64,000 nt of DNA from Chitinophaga sp. GbtcB8 (GCF_019091455.1 NZ_JAGXJN010000010.1:120682-184681); one strand, 5' to 3'; positions 52,051-61,603 are shown, counted from the stretch's first letter. Numbers and translations: made by a program. The notes: generated by a model not told the origin, from the sequence alone.

Positions 52051-52644
52051 TTAAGCTTCAACATCGCCTGTTACTACTTCTCCGGCCCGCTTGTAATAGG
52101 CTATAATAACCCCTTTTGATGTTACATGGCTTTCTGTTAATGTAAACGCTGTCGGGATCGTGCCGTTTTCGAACAGCTTTTTTCCTTCACCAAGAAGCAC
52201 GGGGTAAATTTTGAGCCGGAGCTCGTCCGCCAGGTCATGCTTAAGTAACAGTTGAATGAGCTTACTACTGCCCCAAACATGAATGTCACCACCCTCTGAA
52301 TGCTTAAGCTTTTCGATATCTGCCGGACTTTTCAGGAAAACGGTATTCTTCCAATCTGATTTCTCCTTGGTCTGCGACAGAACGTATTTGGTACCGTCAT
52401 TGATGCCTGGCCAAAAGTCAGCGTGTTGGGGCCAGTAGGATTCAAAAATATCAAACGTTTTTCTGCCCAAAAGATAATCTGCGGGTTTCAGCTCTTCTGC
52501 CATGATCTTGCCAAAAAGCTCGTCGCCATAAGAGGACGTCCAGCCGCCATATTTGAAGCCGCCTGATGTATCTTCTCCGGGGCCACCGGGTGCTTGCATA
52601 ACACCATCCAGTGTGATCATTGAAAAAACAATTATTTTTCTCAT
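52051..52644 (-). CDS. Dihydrofolate reductase-fold protein (RibD C-terminal-like)
   Basis: The 197-residue protein matches the RibD-C/DHFR-like family: it opens with MRKIIVFSMITLDGVMQAPG and has DYLLGRKTFDIFESYWP, FLKSPADIEKLKHSEGGDIH, VWGSSKLIQLLLKHDLADEL and LKIYPVLLGEGKKLFENG. Members use NAD(P)H, though true function is often unknown. It is not a full DHFR for folate. The gene stands alone upstream of the broken hydrolase on the same strand. Confidence 0.88.
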   Translation of the reverse strand: MRKIIVFSMITLDGVMQAPGGPGEDTSGGFKYGGWTSSYGDELFGKIMAEELKPADYLLGRKTFDIFESYWPQHADFWPGINDGTKYVLSQTKEKSDWKNTVFLKSPADIEKLKHSEGGDIHVWGSSKLIQLLLKHDLADELRLKIYPVLLGEGKKLFENGTIPTAFTLTESHVTSKGVIIAYYKRAGEVVTGDVEA

Positions 52645-52690
52645 TTTATTCGTTTGTATAATTAAGATGAAAGTTGTTATTCTATTCAGG

Positions 52691-53566
52691 TTACTTTAAA
52701 AAATTGTTCAGGTAGGTCAGGATCGTTGAGGTCTGCATCATCAGGCTAACATGGCCCTGCGAAGGTACAATGGCCAGCTGCGATTTGGGCATGGGTCTGA
52801 AATCACCACAGATAGCGCCTCCCAGCAGCTGATATGTTTTTATCAGCTCAATTTTGTCCAGGCCATCATTGTCGCCGGATATAATTAATACAGGTGCAGA
52901 AATTTTTGAAATATTGGAGTCGCCCAGGTCGTAGGGCGTTCCGGCGGAGGCGATCATCTGCTCTAGGAACTTTGTCCATTTTGTTTTATCAGGAGCCACG
53001 GCGTCGTATGCGGCTTTCATCGGCGTGTTCGTAAAAAGCTCAGGCTTCATCATTTTAAATCCACTGTTCACTTCAGGCAGCCAGCCATTACTTTTATACG
53101 TAGCAGAAATGATCACTAATTTTCTTAACCGTTTAGGGCTTTGTATAGCAAACTGGTAAGCTATAGCGCCGCCATAACTATATCCTGCTACATCCGCACT
53201 GTCAATTTTCAGGTGGTCCATTACTCCTTCTACATCACTCGCTAAAGTGGCATGCGATAATTTTCTGTCTGAAAACTGTGTATGTCCATGTCCCTGCAAT
53301 TCACTAGCTATTCCTTTCCTGGTTTTTGACAGCTCAGGGATTCACTGGCCCCAGTTCAGATCAATTGTCATAAAGGCGCCGTGTAGTAAAACTAAAGGTT
53401 TGCCCTCGCCATATACTTCGAAATAAACTTTGATGCCATTAACAGGCGCGTAACCACTATTGGAAGGTTTGTTCTGTTGCCCGTTTGAGGGGGATGCTGC
53501 AAACATGAGGATTGCAATGAGTAGTATTGATTTAAGAGGATGATGTGTTTTGAGTAAATTTTTCAT
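52691..53566 (-). pseudogene. Exported alpha/beta hydrolase gene broken by one stop codon
   Basis: A single frame runs from the ATG at 53566 (MKNLLKTHHPLKSILLIAIL, a signal peptide) to 52691, interrupted only by a TGA at 53344-53342 directly after DLNWGQ. The sequence after the stop, IPELSKTRKGIASELQGHGH, continues the alpha/beta-hydrolase pattern without any shift. Before the stop are PLVLLHGAFM (oxyanion region); after it, the nucleophile elbow GYSYGGAIAY, the acid loop ISGDNDGLD and the His in VPSQGHVSLM. All catalytic parts are therefore present but split. A sense codon changed to TGA is the simplest cause. Alternatives are a sequencing error or rare read-through. Confidence 0.85.
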
Positions 53567-53755
53567 AATCAAGTGTAACATACAAGTGGTTTTAGGTTTT
53601 GCGTTTTTGTGTTTGTGATGATACAAAAGTAGCGCAGCCCCTTTAGCCACATGAGGGGTAAAAACGACTTTGACCGGTAAGATCCGGACATTTCGGAAAG
53701 TAAGAAGTAAAAAGGTAAGATATAAAAGTGAAATGCAGTGTATGACCTTCCGCCT

Positions 53756-54556
53756 CTACATTTTGCCTGCCTGCGCATCCGCTGCATGTGTGGGTGCAGG
53801 TAAATAGTCGGTATGTGAAATAAATACACCTTCCTTTTGCAGCCAGGTGAAAAGCGCTGCCAGCTTATTTTCCAGCTGCCGGCCGCATACCCGTTTCACA
53901 TACCAGGGCAGCTGGTAGGTATGCAGGTCTTCCAGCTCCCAGGGGTGAAAGTAAAAGGAGCAATGATCCCCTTTCCGTAAAATGCGCCGTATACAGGTTT
54001 TGCTGAACCATAAAGGCAGGTTCTTAACACTTAACCAGAAAACAGGCAGGCGTAATACCGGTGTTACGGAGGCGGGCATAATCCATAGCTGCGCTTCGCG
54101 GAACACCTGCCGCGGGCGGTGTAAATTGTTATACCGGCCAGGCAGCCAGGTGGGGTTTAAAGAGGCATCATATATATATCCGGCTTTTTGCAATGCGGTT
54201 AGGCTTACGGGCTGCAGGCGCGGCATACGGAAGCCTTTTACCGGCTTACCGCAAATAGCTTCCAGTGTCAGGCGTGAATGTAACAGGTCTGCTTCTTCAA
54301 ACCGGTCATGATAAAATGCATGTGATGCGATCTCATGTTTTTCAGCGATCTGCTGCAGCAGCGCCGGATGTTGCTGCGCCCAGTAAGCGGTAACGAAAAA
54401 AGTGGCGCGTATGTTCAGGGTATGGAACAGCTCCAGTGTTTTAAGCAGGCCGTTGCGGGATACCGCTAGTTTTTGCTCCATCTCCAGGGACTGGCCATAT
54501 TCCTCCGGGATATCAAATTCTTCTACATCTACACTGATCAGGATCTTTTTCTGCAT
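53756..54556 (-). CDS. Polysaccharide deacetylase-family protein
   Basis: The 266-residue protein carries the NodB-like pattern: SVDVEEFD near the start (D10 and nearby acids), ATFFVTAYWAQQHPALLQQI and HEIASHAFYHDRF, where H79 and H83 are the metal ligands. FRMPRLQPVSLTALQKAGYI and YFHPWELED complete the domain. It lacks a signal peptide, so a cytoplasmic or membrane-associated role is likely. It follows the glycosyltransferase gene by one base, which suggests that the two make or modify one surface glycan. Confidence 0.88.
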   Translation of the reverse strand: MQKKILISVDVEEFDIPEEYGQSLEMEQKLAVSRNGLLKTLELFHTLNIRATFFVTAYWAQQHPALLQQIAEKHEIASHAFYHDRFEEADLLHSRLTLEAICGKPVKGFRMPRLQPVSLTALQKAGYIYDASLNPTWLPGRYNNLHRPRQVFREAQLWIMPASVTPVLRLPVFWLSVKNLPLWFSKTCIRRILRKGDHCSFYFHPWELEDLHTYQLPWYVKRVCGRQLENKLAALFTWLQKEGVFISHTDYLPAPTHAADAQAGKM

Positions 54557-54557
54557 G

Positions 54558-55388
54558 TTAATCGATCAACAGGATGGTTACAAAATTAAAGCATTCCCTG
54601 AACAGGGTCTTTAGCTTGAAATCGGAAAAGCGGATCTCTTTTCTGCAACGGATGCTGATCTTGGTAATAGCCAGCTGCCGGTTCTTACCGCTGCGGTGCA
54701 CAAACTCGCTATCATATAAAAATCCGTTGATGCGGGTGGAGAGGAATTCCCTTCGCCCATTACCGTTAAAGGCTTTCAGGCCTGCCTGCGCATCATCTAC
54801 CGGCAGGCGCAGCACATACCGGTTCAGCAGGCGGTTAATACGGGTAATGAACCTGCGCTGAATGGGCAGCAGGTTGGTATACTGCCTGCCCCGCACACCT
54901 GCGACTACATCGCTTCCCCGCAATAGCTGATGGTATGCCCGGCAAATGGCTTCCACGCCAAAGGGCATATCATAATCGCTGCAAACCTGGTAAGGATTCT
55001 CTGCCAGGGCCACTCCCAGCCGCAGGGCATATCCTTTGCCCCGGTTCACCGGGTGATTGATGATGCGGATATCCGGAATAACCTCTTTCAGCTCCTGGAT
55101 CTGCGTGGCGGTGAAGTTCCTTACAGAACCGTCATTCACCAGTATAAGCTGTATGAAGGTATCCGGCAGCTGTTGTTGCAGCAAATGAAAATCTTCGATC
55201 AATTGATGCGTCCATTCGCCGGGTGGATTACAGCATGGAAGAATAAGGTCGAACCGGTTGTGAACATCGTTATGCGGTGTTCCGGTTGCCTGGTTTAGTA
55301 TAGTAATAGGTACTGGCATTGCCATTTGCATTTCATGAGGTTTTACATGACGATTGCTGGTAAAAAAAAGAGAAGAAGTGTACCGCAC
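54558..55388 (-). CDS. Glycosyltransferase family 2 enzyme
   Basis: The 276-residue protein (start possibly at M20, 55331) has a GT-A fold: FDLILPCCNPPGEWTHQLIE, IQLILVNDGSVRNFTATQIQ, INHPVNRGKGYALRLGVAL and a DXD-like CSDYDMPFG. Then comes VVAGVRGRQYTNLLPIQRRF and a late DDAQAGLKAFNG block. It transfers a sugar from a nucleotide donor to an acceptor on the cytoplasmic side of the membrane. It overlaps functionally with the deacetylase gene 1 base downstream in one operon. No membrane helices are obvious. Confidence 0.87.
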   Translation of the reverse strand: MRYTSSLFFTSNRHVKPHEMQMAMPVPITILNQATGTPHNDVHNRFDLILPCCNPPGEWTHQLIEDFHLLQQQLPDTFIQLILVNDGSVRNFTATQIQELKEVIPDIRIINHPVNRGKGYALRLGVALAENPYQVCSDYDMPFGVEAICRAYHQLLRGSDVVAGVRGRQYTNLLPIQRRFITRINRLLNRYVLRLPVDDAQAGLKAFNGNGRREFLSTRINGFLYDSEFVHRSGKNRQLAITKISIRCRKEIRFSDFKLKTLFRECFNFVTILLID

Positions 55389-55487
55389 CGGGAATACCGG
55401 TTGTTAAAAAAGCAGGAATACTACGTGGGGTAGTATTGTTCAATAGCAGGCAAAATATAGGAATAGTGGCCGGATACCACCATCCGC

Positions 55488-55517
55488 GGCGGCTGGCTTC
55501 CAATGGAAGCAGCCGCC
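55488..55517. terminator. G+C-rich hairpin in the gap after the first barrel gene
   Basis: GGCGGCTGGCTTCC at 55488-55501 pairs with GGAAGCAGCCGCC at 55505-55517 with one bulged G. It lies 140 bp after the stop of the minus-strand barrel gene and before the glycosyltransferase gene. No T-run follows, so its role as terminator is only likely. Confidence 0.5.
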
Positions 55518-55658
55518 TGGTGATGTAATACATATTGTTAGGTTAAATGGTACTCTTCTTATAACTAGACGCCAAATTTAATCCTTACCCCCATGCGTCC
55601 CGCTTAAAATGCGATTAAAATAGTCATGTTAGCGATATAAGGCAGGAACTACCCTTTC

Positions 55659-56345
55659 TTATTTATGCTTATGCAGCAGGTAACCTACACTGATACCCAG
55701 GTAATGATTCTTTTGAGTTTCACTTTCATATGGGCTGGTATTGGTTAAACCCAGGCTGTAATTTACGCTGAACAGCAGACCCATTTTAAGCTCATAACCG
55801 GCAATGAAATTGGCGCCGGCATCAAAAGGTTTTACATAAGTTATACCAGCAGCATAGTCCTCTTTGTTTTCAAATTTTACCTCACTTTCCCTGCTTGCAT
55901 AATGCTCATATTCAGTTTTTATTTTACCGCCAACGCCATAAGCCAGGTAAGGGCCAAAACCGGCAAATATTTTACCAGGGCCCAGCGCACGTTTATACAG
56001 GAAATTAACCGGCAGCTCCAGGTAATTGAGGCGGGCAGTAGACACTACTTTCTCCGTTTCATCGGCCGGGCCGGTAGTTATTTGATGCAGCTTAGCCCCT
56101 TTGGCGCTATAAAACAGACCGGGTTGCAGGGAAAAGTTTTTTGCCAGAGAAATGTCGGCAATAATACCTGCATGGAATGCGGGAAGTGTTTTTGTGTTAG
56201 CCTCGTAAGGTGTATTGTCTGTTATGACGTTCTTGGAACTCATACCAGCTAAACTAAAACCGGCTTTTACGCCAAAAGAAACCTGTGCATAGGAAAACAA
56301 TCCGCAGGAGAGGGCTGCGGTTAATAACAAAAGATGTTTTTTCAT
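55659..56345 (-). CDS. Outer-membrane beta-barrel porin-family protein, tandem copy 1
   Basis: The 228-residue protein has a signal peptide (LLLLTAALSCGLFSYAQ) and the outer-membrane beta-barrel pattern PF13568: VSFGVKAGFSLAGMSS, HAGIIADISLAKNFSLQPGL, FYSAKGAKLHQI, LNYLELPVNFLYKRALGPGK and IFAGFGPYLAYGVGGKIK. The end HYLGISVGYLLHKHK is charged. It is a close copy of the next gene, so a recent duplication is clear. No extra domain is present; function is likely structural or binding. Confidence 0.88.
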   Translation of the reverse strand: MKKHLLLLTAALSCGLFSYAQVSFGVKAGFSLAGMSSKNVITDNTPYEANTKTLPAFHAGIIADISLAKNFSLQPGLFYSAKGAKLHQITTGPADETEKVVSTARLNYLELPVNFLYKRALGPGKIFAGFGPYLAYGVGGKIKTEYEHYASRESEVKFENKEDYAAGITYVKPFDAGANFIAGYELKMGLLFSVNYSLGLTNTSPYESETQKNHYLGISVGYLLHKHK

Positions 56346-56392
56346 TAAATAGGTATATACTGTTTATAAATACAAAAATTATATTCCACTTT

Positions 56393-57073
56393 TTACTTAC
56401 GCTTATGCAGCAGGTAGCCTACACTGATGCCCAGGTAATGGTTCTTTTCAGTTTCGTTATCATAAGGACTGGTATTGATCAGGCCCAGGCTATAATTTAC
56501 GCTGAACACTAAACCCATTTTAAACTCGTAACCGGCTATAAAATTGGCGCCTGCGTCAAAGGGTTTTACATAAGCTACATCCAGCAGAGAATCGCTCTGT
56601 TCATTTTTAAATTTTATATCAATGTCTTGGGCTTCATCGCCACCATAGTTAACTTTTATTTTACCGCCAACACCATACGCCAGGTAAGGTCCGAAACCGG
56701 CAAATATTTTACCGGGGCCCAGCTCATGTTTATACAGGAAATTAACCGGCAGCTCCAGGTAATTGAGGTGGGCAGTAGACTCTAATTTCACCGGTCCATC
56801 TGCCGGGCCGGGAACTATTTGCTCCGTCTTAGCCCCTTTGGCGCTGTAAAACAGGCCGGGTTGCAGGGAAAAGTTTTCCGACAGGGAAATGTCGGCAATA
56901 ACACCTGCATGGAATGCGGGAAGTGCTTTTGTGTCAGGCTGGGTAAGTGGATTATCGTACTTGGAGCTCATACCAGCCAGGCTAAAACCGGCTTTTACGC
57001 CAAAGGAAACCTGTGCATGGGACAACAAACCGCAGGAAAGGGCGGTGGTCAATAACAAAAGATGCTTTTTCAT
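56393..57073 (-). CDS. Outer-membrane beta-barrel porin-family protein, tandem copy 2
   Basis: This 226-residue protein aligns along its full length with the copy at 55659-56345: same signal (LLLLTTALSCGLLSHAQ), same strands (VSFGVKAGFSLAGMSS; YLELPVNFLYKHELGPGK; IFAGFGPYLAYGVGGKIK) and the same end (HYLGISVGYLLHKRK). Differences cluster in two exposed loops, after GMSS and after GGKIK (NYGGDEAQDIDI against TEYEHYASRESEV). The copies are 47 bp apart and both leaders contain AATAGGTATA. Loop divergence suggests that the duplicates differ in ligand or surface identity. Confidence 0.88.
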   Translation of the reverse strand: MKKHLLLLTTALSCGLLSHAQVSFGVKAGFSLAGMSSKYDNPLTQPDTKALPAFHAGVIADISLSENFSLQPGLFYSAKGAKTEQIVPGPADGPVKLESTAHLNYLELPVNFLYKHELGPGKIFAGFGPYLAYGVGGKIKVNYGGDEAQDIDIKFKNEQSDSLLDVAYVKPFDAGANFIAGYEFKMGLVFSVNYSLGLINTSPYDNETEKNHYLGISVGYLLHKRK

Positions 57074-57522
57074 TTAATAGGTATAATTAATGGTCAAATA
57101 ATGAATGAATAAAAACTAAATTGATGCTTTGCCCCTTTTTGATGCTAACAACTGCTACGTAAAAAAGTCAAACAACCGTAAAACGCAGCAAAGGATCATA
57201 ATGTTACAGCCCTGTGCTAACGTTTAGCAGTATACGTTTTTCTGAAGGATCTCATTTTCATCATATAAGTGTCCGGTTTGTGCAGCCTGTTCTACCCATT
57301 TTATACCCATTTACCGCAAAGCCTTACCTGGCGGTATTACAGCTATTTTAGTCCCTTACACTTACTGATTTAAGTATGCGCCGCAAAGATAATTAAAAGA
57401 AAAATAGTATTAACTTTATCCTGCATATTTTAATTATGAACCATGTCATTGAAGCCAATTCCTCACGTAATTGTCCATTAACATAACAACAATCTTTATC
57501 CATTCAAAAAAACCACTCTTGC
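57074..57522. other. Gene-free 449-bp stretch between divergent genes
   Basis: No gene is seen. The region must hold the promoters of the minus-strand barrel gene and of the plus-strand sugar dehydrogenase. TTAACTTTATCC near 57410 is a near match to a -7 box. A weak inverted pair, ACCGC and GCGGT, lies at about 57312 and 57330. Nothing else is supported. Confidence 0.4.
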
Positions 57523-60500
57523 ATGATGAGAAACCTACCAAAAATGCAGCAATTTTTGCGTGCCCGCCTATTGAAAATATGCCTGGGCATTACCCTGTTC
57601 CTGGGCGGCTTTGCCGGCAATGGCTATAGCCAGCTGCCCGCAGGATTTATTCAGAAAAAGCTTACCGGCGATAACATTAATGAGGCCACTGCCATGGTGC
57701 ACGCACCGGATGGCCGCATCTTTATTGCAGAACGTTCCGGTAATGTAAAAGTGTTCCAGAACGGTAACGTATCTACGGTGCATACCGTTGGCACTACCAC
57801 CGGCTCAGAACAGGGCTTGCTGGGTATTACCCTGCATCCGCAGTTTGCCGCCAACGGCAAGTTTTACATTTTTTACACCAACCCGGCTATGACGGTGCAT
57901 TACCTGGATGCAGTGGTGATCAACACTGCAAATGTGGTAACCTCCACTACCCGCATCATGGAGTTTGACCCCATCATCAACGGTTTCCATAACGGCGGCG
58001 CCATCCTGTTTAAAGATGGTTTGCTGTATGTGGCTATTGGTGAAAGTAACTCTCCCGCAGAAGCCACCAAGCTGGATACCTACCGCGGTAAAATATTGCG
58101 GTTAACGGAAGATGGGCAGCCTGCACCGGGCAATCCGTATTACAATGAGGCAGGCGCTTCCCGCCAGAAGCGGAGCATTTGGGCCATTGGTATGCGCAAC
58201 CCATGGAAAATGGCGCTGGACCCGCTTTCCGGCAAAATATTCGTGGTAAATGTGGGTGGCGACTATGAGGAGATCAATGATGTTACTGCACCGGATGCTT
58301 CCAAAAATTATAATTATGGCTGGGACCAGAATGGCCGCTCCGGCCCGCAGCAGGCTGCCGGCACCATACTACCGGCATTTGCCTACCCGCATGATAACTG
58401 GGGATGCGCCATTACCTCCGGCGTATTCTTTAACCCGCCGGCCACCAACTATCCCACACAGTACCGCAACCGTTTTTATTTCTCCGACTGGTGCTCCCAG
58501 TGGTTCCGCAGCGTAGATGCGGTGAACCCCGGCGTGGGTGCTGCACAGGAATTTTCGCCCAGCGGTTTTGGCTCCATCCTGGGTACCAGTGTAGGCATTG
58601 ACGGTAATATCTACTACATTAAATATAATTCCACCGGCAGCTTATGGCGTATTGAGTTTGACAGCAACCAGAAACCGGAGGTGGTGAACAACCCTGCCAG
58701 CCAAACGGTGGTAGCCGGTGATCCGGTTAGCTTTTCTGTAAGTGTATCCGGCGCTACGCCCATCACTTACCAATGGCAGAAGAATGGCGTGAACATCAGC
58801 GGGGCTACCGCCAACACCTATACGATAGCGCAAACCGCAGCAGCAGATGCAGGCAGCTACCGCTGTCTGGTGGCCAATACCCTGGGTGCAGATACCAGCA
58901 CGGCCGCCGTGCTTACCGTACAGCCGTTTAATGCCCGCCCGGTACCGCACATCTTAACGCCAACAGCCAGCCTTACCTGGAGCGTATTAGACCAGGTGAG
59001 CTTTTCCGGCAGCGCTACAGACCTGGAAGATGGTACCTTACCCGCATCAGCCTACAAATGGGAGGTACGTTTTTATCATAAGGACAATCCTACCAGCGAG
59101 CACTATCATCCCGGCCCGGTAATACCGGCAGGTATTACATCCGGCAGTTTTGTAGCGGATAACGGCGGGGAAACATCGCCCAACATCTGGTTCCGTATAC
59201 TCTTAACCGTTACCGACTCGCAGGGCCGTACCGGTGTGGATTCTGTAGATATTCAGCCCAATAAGGTAAACCTGACCATTACTTCCAGCAAACCCGGGTT
59301 ACAGCTGGTATTAGGCTCGCAGGTAACTGCGCCGGCCACTAAAACCTTTGTGGTAAATTCCAACTTTACCATACAGGCCCTTAGCCCGCAAACCCTGGGC
59401 GATACCGCTTATGAATTTACAGACTGGGCGCATGGCGGCGCAGTTACGCAAAACCTGCGTGTGCCTGCTGTTAATACCACCTATACAGCTAATTATAAGG
59501 TGAGCGCATCTTTACAAAATCCCTACAAGGGCGTGCCGGCTGCCATACCGGGTAAAATTGAAATAGAAGATTATGATACCGGTGGCGAAGGTATTGCCTA
59601 CCATGATGCTTCTGTTGCTAACCAGGGTAACGGATACCGCCCCAACGAAGGTGTGGACCTGGAAGGCTGTGCAGATACCGGCGGCGGTTTTAACATAGGT
59701 TATGTAGCTACCGGCGAGTGGCTGGAATATACCGTGAATGTAACCACACCCGGCGTATATACCCTGGCTGTCCGTGTAGCCACGCCTTATGATGCCAAAG
59801 CATTCCATGTAGAGCTGGATGGCGTGAACATCAGCGGTACCATGGCCGTACCCAAGACCGGCGGTTTCCAGGCATGGCAAACCATTAGCGTGAACACACC
59901 GGCCCTGACCACCGGCGTAAAAGTATTACGTGTAACCATGGATGCAGCGGATCTGAACATTAACTACCTGACCTTTGCCCTTGGCGGCAACAGTGGCAGC
60001 GCGCCTACCGTAAGCCTTAACGCCCCGGCCAATAACGCTGCCTTCTTTAATAATGCTGATATTGATATGGCGGCTACTGCAGCAGATGCAGATGGCACGG
60101 TGCGCAAAGTGGAATTTTTCCAGGGCGCTACCAGGCTGGGAGAAGATACTACCAGCCCTTACCAGTATACCTGGATAGGCGCAGCCGCAGGCACTTATTC
60201 CCTTACAGCCAAAGCCACGGACAATGCCGGTTTAACCACCACATCCGCCCCAATAGCTATTACCGTAAACCCGGTAACAGGAGCTAAAACCATTCCTGGT
60301 AAAATAGAAGCTGAAGCTTTTGACGCTAAGTCGGACGTTGGAACAGAAGGCTGTGCAGATACCGGCGGCGGTGAAAATGTGGGCTGGATAAATACGGATG
60401 ACTGGATGGATTACAACGTAAAAGTAACCACGGCCGGCACTTATACCGTAAACTTACGTGTAGCCAGCCCGGATGGCGGCAAACAATTACAGCTGCGCTC

Positions 60501-60915
60501 CGGCACAGCTATCCTGGCTACAGTAACCGTACCTGCCACCGGCGGCTGGCAGGCCTGGACCACTATTACCACCACGGTAACCCTGGCTGCCGGCGATCAA
60601 ACCCTGCGCATTTATGCAGTAAGCGGCGACTGGAACATTAACTGGGTTGAGTTCAGCAGCGCAGCGCAGGCAAGCCACCTGCCGGAAACAACCGACCAGT
60701 TTAAGGTATATCCCAACCCGGTAACCAGCAACCTGACCATTGGCGGCCTGAAGAATGATGGGGTGGTAAGCGTGATCAATGTGGCCAACTCACAGGTTAC
60801 CAGAATGAAGTCAGCGAACGGTACCTTAAACCTTGGCAACCTGCCAGCCGGTACCTATATTATTGAGTTCAGGGATGGCAAAAAAGTAGTAAGGAAAAAA
60901 TTTGTTAAACTATAA
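57523..60915 (+). CDS. Multidomain secreted PQQ-type sugar dehydrogenase with two CBM6 and a T9SS tail
   Basis: The 1130-residue protein has a signal peptide (LKICLGITLFLGGFAGNGYS), then a glucose/sorbosone dehydrogenase beta-propeller (about 40-378) with FHNGGAILFKDGLLYVAIGE (H156) and IWAIGMRNPWKMALDPLSGK. Next come an Ig-like domain (385-467, ITYQWQKNGVNISG), a PKD-like and linker region (470-670), a first CBM6 (676-813, GKIEIEDYDTGGEGIAY), an Ig-like Big_9 domain (827-911), a second CBM6 (925-1047, GKIEAEAFDAKSD) and a C-terminal type IX sorting domain (1060-1130, FKVYPNPVTSNLTIGG to VVRKKFVKL). It oxidises or binds sugars at the surface while held on polysaccharide. The two CBM6 modules share GCADTGGG. 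Confidence 0.9.
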   Translation: MMRNLPKMQQFLRARLLKICLGITLFLGGFAGNGYSQLPAGFIQKKLTGDNINEATAMVHAPDGRIFIAERSGNVKVFQNGNVSTVHTVGTTTGSEQGLLGITLHPQFAANGKFYIFYTNPAMTVHYLDAVVINTANVVTSTTRIMEFDPIINGFHNGGAILFKDGLLYVAIGESNSPAEATKLDTYRGKILRLTEDGQPAPGNPYYNEAGASRQKRSIWAIGMRNPWKMALDPLSGKIFVVNVGGDYEEINDVTAPDASKNYNYGWDQNGRSGPQQAAGTILPAFAYPHDNWGCAITSGVFFNPPATNYPTQYRNRFYFSDWCSQWFRSVDAVNPGVGAAQEFSPSGFGSILGTSVGIDGNIYYIKYNSTGSLWRIEFDSNQKPEVVNNPASQTVVAGDPVSFSVSVSGATPITYQWQKNGVNISGATANTYTIAQTAAADAGSYRCLVANTLGADTSTAAVLTVQPFNARPVPHILTPTASLTWSVLDQVSFSGSATDLEDGTLPASAYKWEVRFYHKDNPTSEHYHPGPVIPAGITSGSFVADNGGETSPNIWFRILLTVTDSQGRTGVDSVDIQPNKVNLTITSSKPGLQLVLGSQVTAPATKTFVVNSNFTIQALSPQTLGDTAYEFTDWAHGGAVTQNLRVPAVNTTYTANYKVSASLQNPYKGVPAAIPGKIEIEDYDTGGEGIAYHDASVANQGNGYRPNEGVDLEGCADTGGGFNIGYVATGEWLEYTVNVTTPGVYTLAVRVATPYDAKAFHVELDGVNISGTMAVPKTGGFQAWQTISVNTPALTTGVKVLRVTMDAADLNINYLTFALGGNSGSAPTVSLNAPANNAAFFNNADIDMAATAADADGTVRKVEFFQGATRLGEDTTSPYQYTWIGAAAGTYSLTAKATDNAGLTTTSAPIAITVNPVTGAKTIPGKIEAEAFDAKSDVGTEGCADTGGGENVGWINTDDWMDYNVKVTTAGTYTVNLRVASPDGGKQLQLRSGTAILATVTVPATGGWQAWTTITTTVTLAAGDQTLRIYAVSGDWNINWVEFSSAAQASHLPETTDQFKVYPNPVTSNLTIGGLKNDGVVSVINVANSQVTRMKSANGTLNLGNLPAGTYIIEFRDGKKVVRKKFVKL

Positions 60916-60917
60916 GT

Positions 60918-60953
60918 AAATGGTACGGAGGTCTTTAAGGCCTCCGGCCATTT
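60918..60953 (+). terminator. Hairpin terminator after the sugar dehydrogenase
   Basis: AAATGG and CGGAGG (60918-60931) pair with CCTCCG and CCATTT (60941-60953), giving a two-part stem. It begins three bases after the TAA of the dehydrogenase gene. Confidence 0.65.
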
Positions 60954-61020
60954 CCTGCAGTAACAAATGGCACAGTTTTCGTTATGGGTAGGGCAGACCT
61001 AATATTTTAAAATTAAAGCC

Positions 61021-61494
61021 ATGAGAAACTTAGTTATAGCCATCGCATCATCCGCATTGATCTTTGCATCCTGCCAGAGCAATGACGAGAAGGCTGCCGC
61101 TATAGGGGATGCCAAACAGGCAACCATTGATTCAATAAACGCGGTAAGTGTAGCAAAACAGCAGGTAATTGATTCTGTGAACGCTGAAAAAGCAAAACAT
61201 AAAAGCCATAACAGCCAGGCATCAAACGGCAGCTACAGCAATAACAGCTCCGCTGATAATTCTACTGCAGCCGCTCCTGCAGCCACCACCACTACCAAGA
61301 AAAAGGGCTGGAGCCATACCGCTAAAGGTGCGGTAGTAGGCGCTGGTGCAGGTGCTATCACAGGCGCCCTGGTGAATAAAGACCACTTAAAAGGCGCTGC
61401 CATTGGTACCGTAATTGGTGCGGGTGTAGGTGCCGGTACAGGTGCCATTGTGGACCATGCCAAGAAGAAAAAGGAGCAGAAGGCCAACCAGTAA
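61021..61494 (+). CDS. Glycine-zipper lipoprotein
   Basis: The 157-residue protein has a lipoprotein signal (LVIAIASSALIFASC, lipidated at C18), a helical region, a Ser/Asn/Ala/Thr-rich linker (SQASNGSYSNNSSADNSTAA), and a glycine-zipper block (GAVVGAGAGAITGALVNKDH; GAAIGTVIGAGVGAGTGAIV) of the YMGG/17-kDa type, ending in a basic tail. Such proteins sit in the outer membrane and are induced by envelope stress. It is flanked by terminators on both sides and so is a single-gene unit. Confidence 0.85.
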   Translation: MRNLVIAIASSALIFASCQSNDEKAAAIGDAKQATIDSINAVSVAKQQVIDSVNAEKAKHKSHNSQASNGSYSNNSSADNSTAAAPAATTTTKKKGWSHTAKGAVVGAGAGAITGALVNKDHLKGAAIGTVIGAGVGAGTGAIVDHAKKKKEQKANQ

Positions 61495-61519
61495 GTAAGA
61501 TGGAATAAAGATGTATACG

Positions 61520-61552
61520 GGCGTCTTCCCCACCGGGAAGGCGCCTTTTTTT
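61520..61552 (+). terminator. Rho-independent terminator after the glycine-zipper gene
   Basis: GGCGTCTTCCC at 61520-61530 pairs with GGGAAGGCGCC at 61535-61545 around CACC, followed by seven T residues. One G-U pair is present. Confidence 0.85.
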
Positions 61553-61603
61553 ATGCAGTATATTTTACTATTTTGAGGGCATCAACCCGATTAACGATTA
61601 ACC

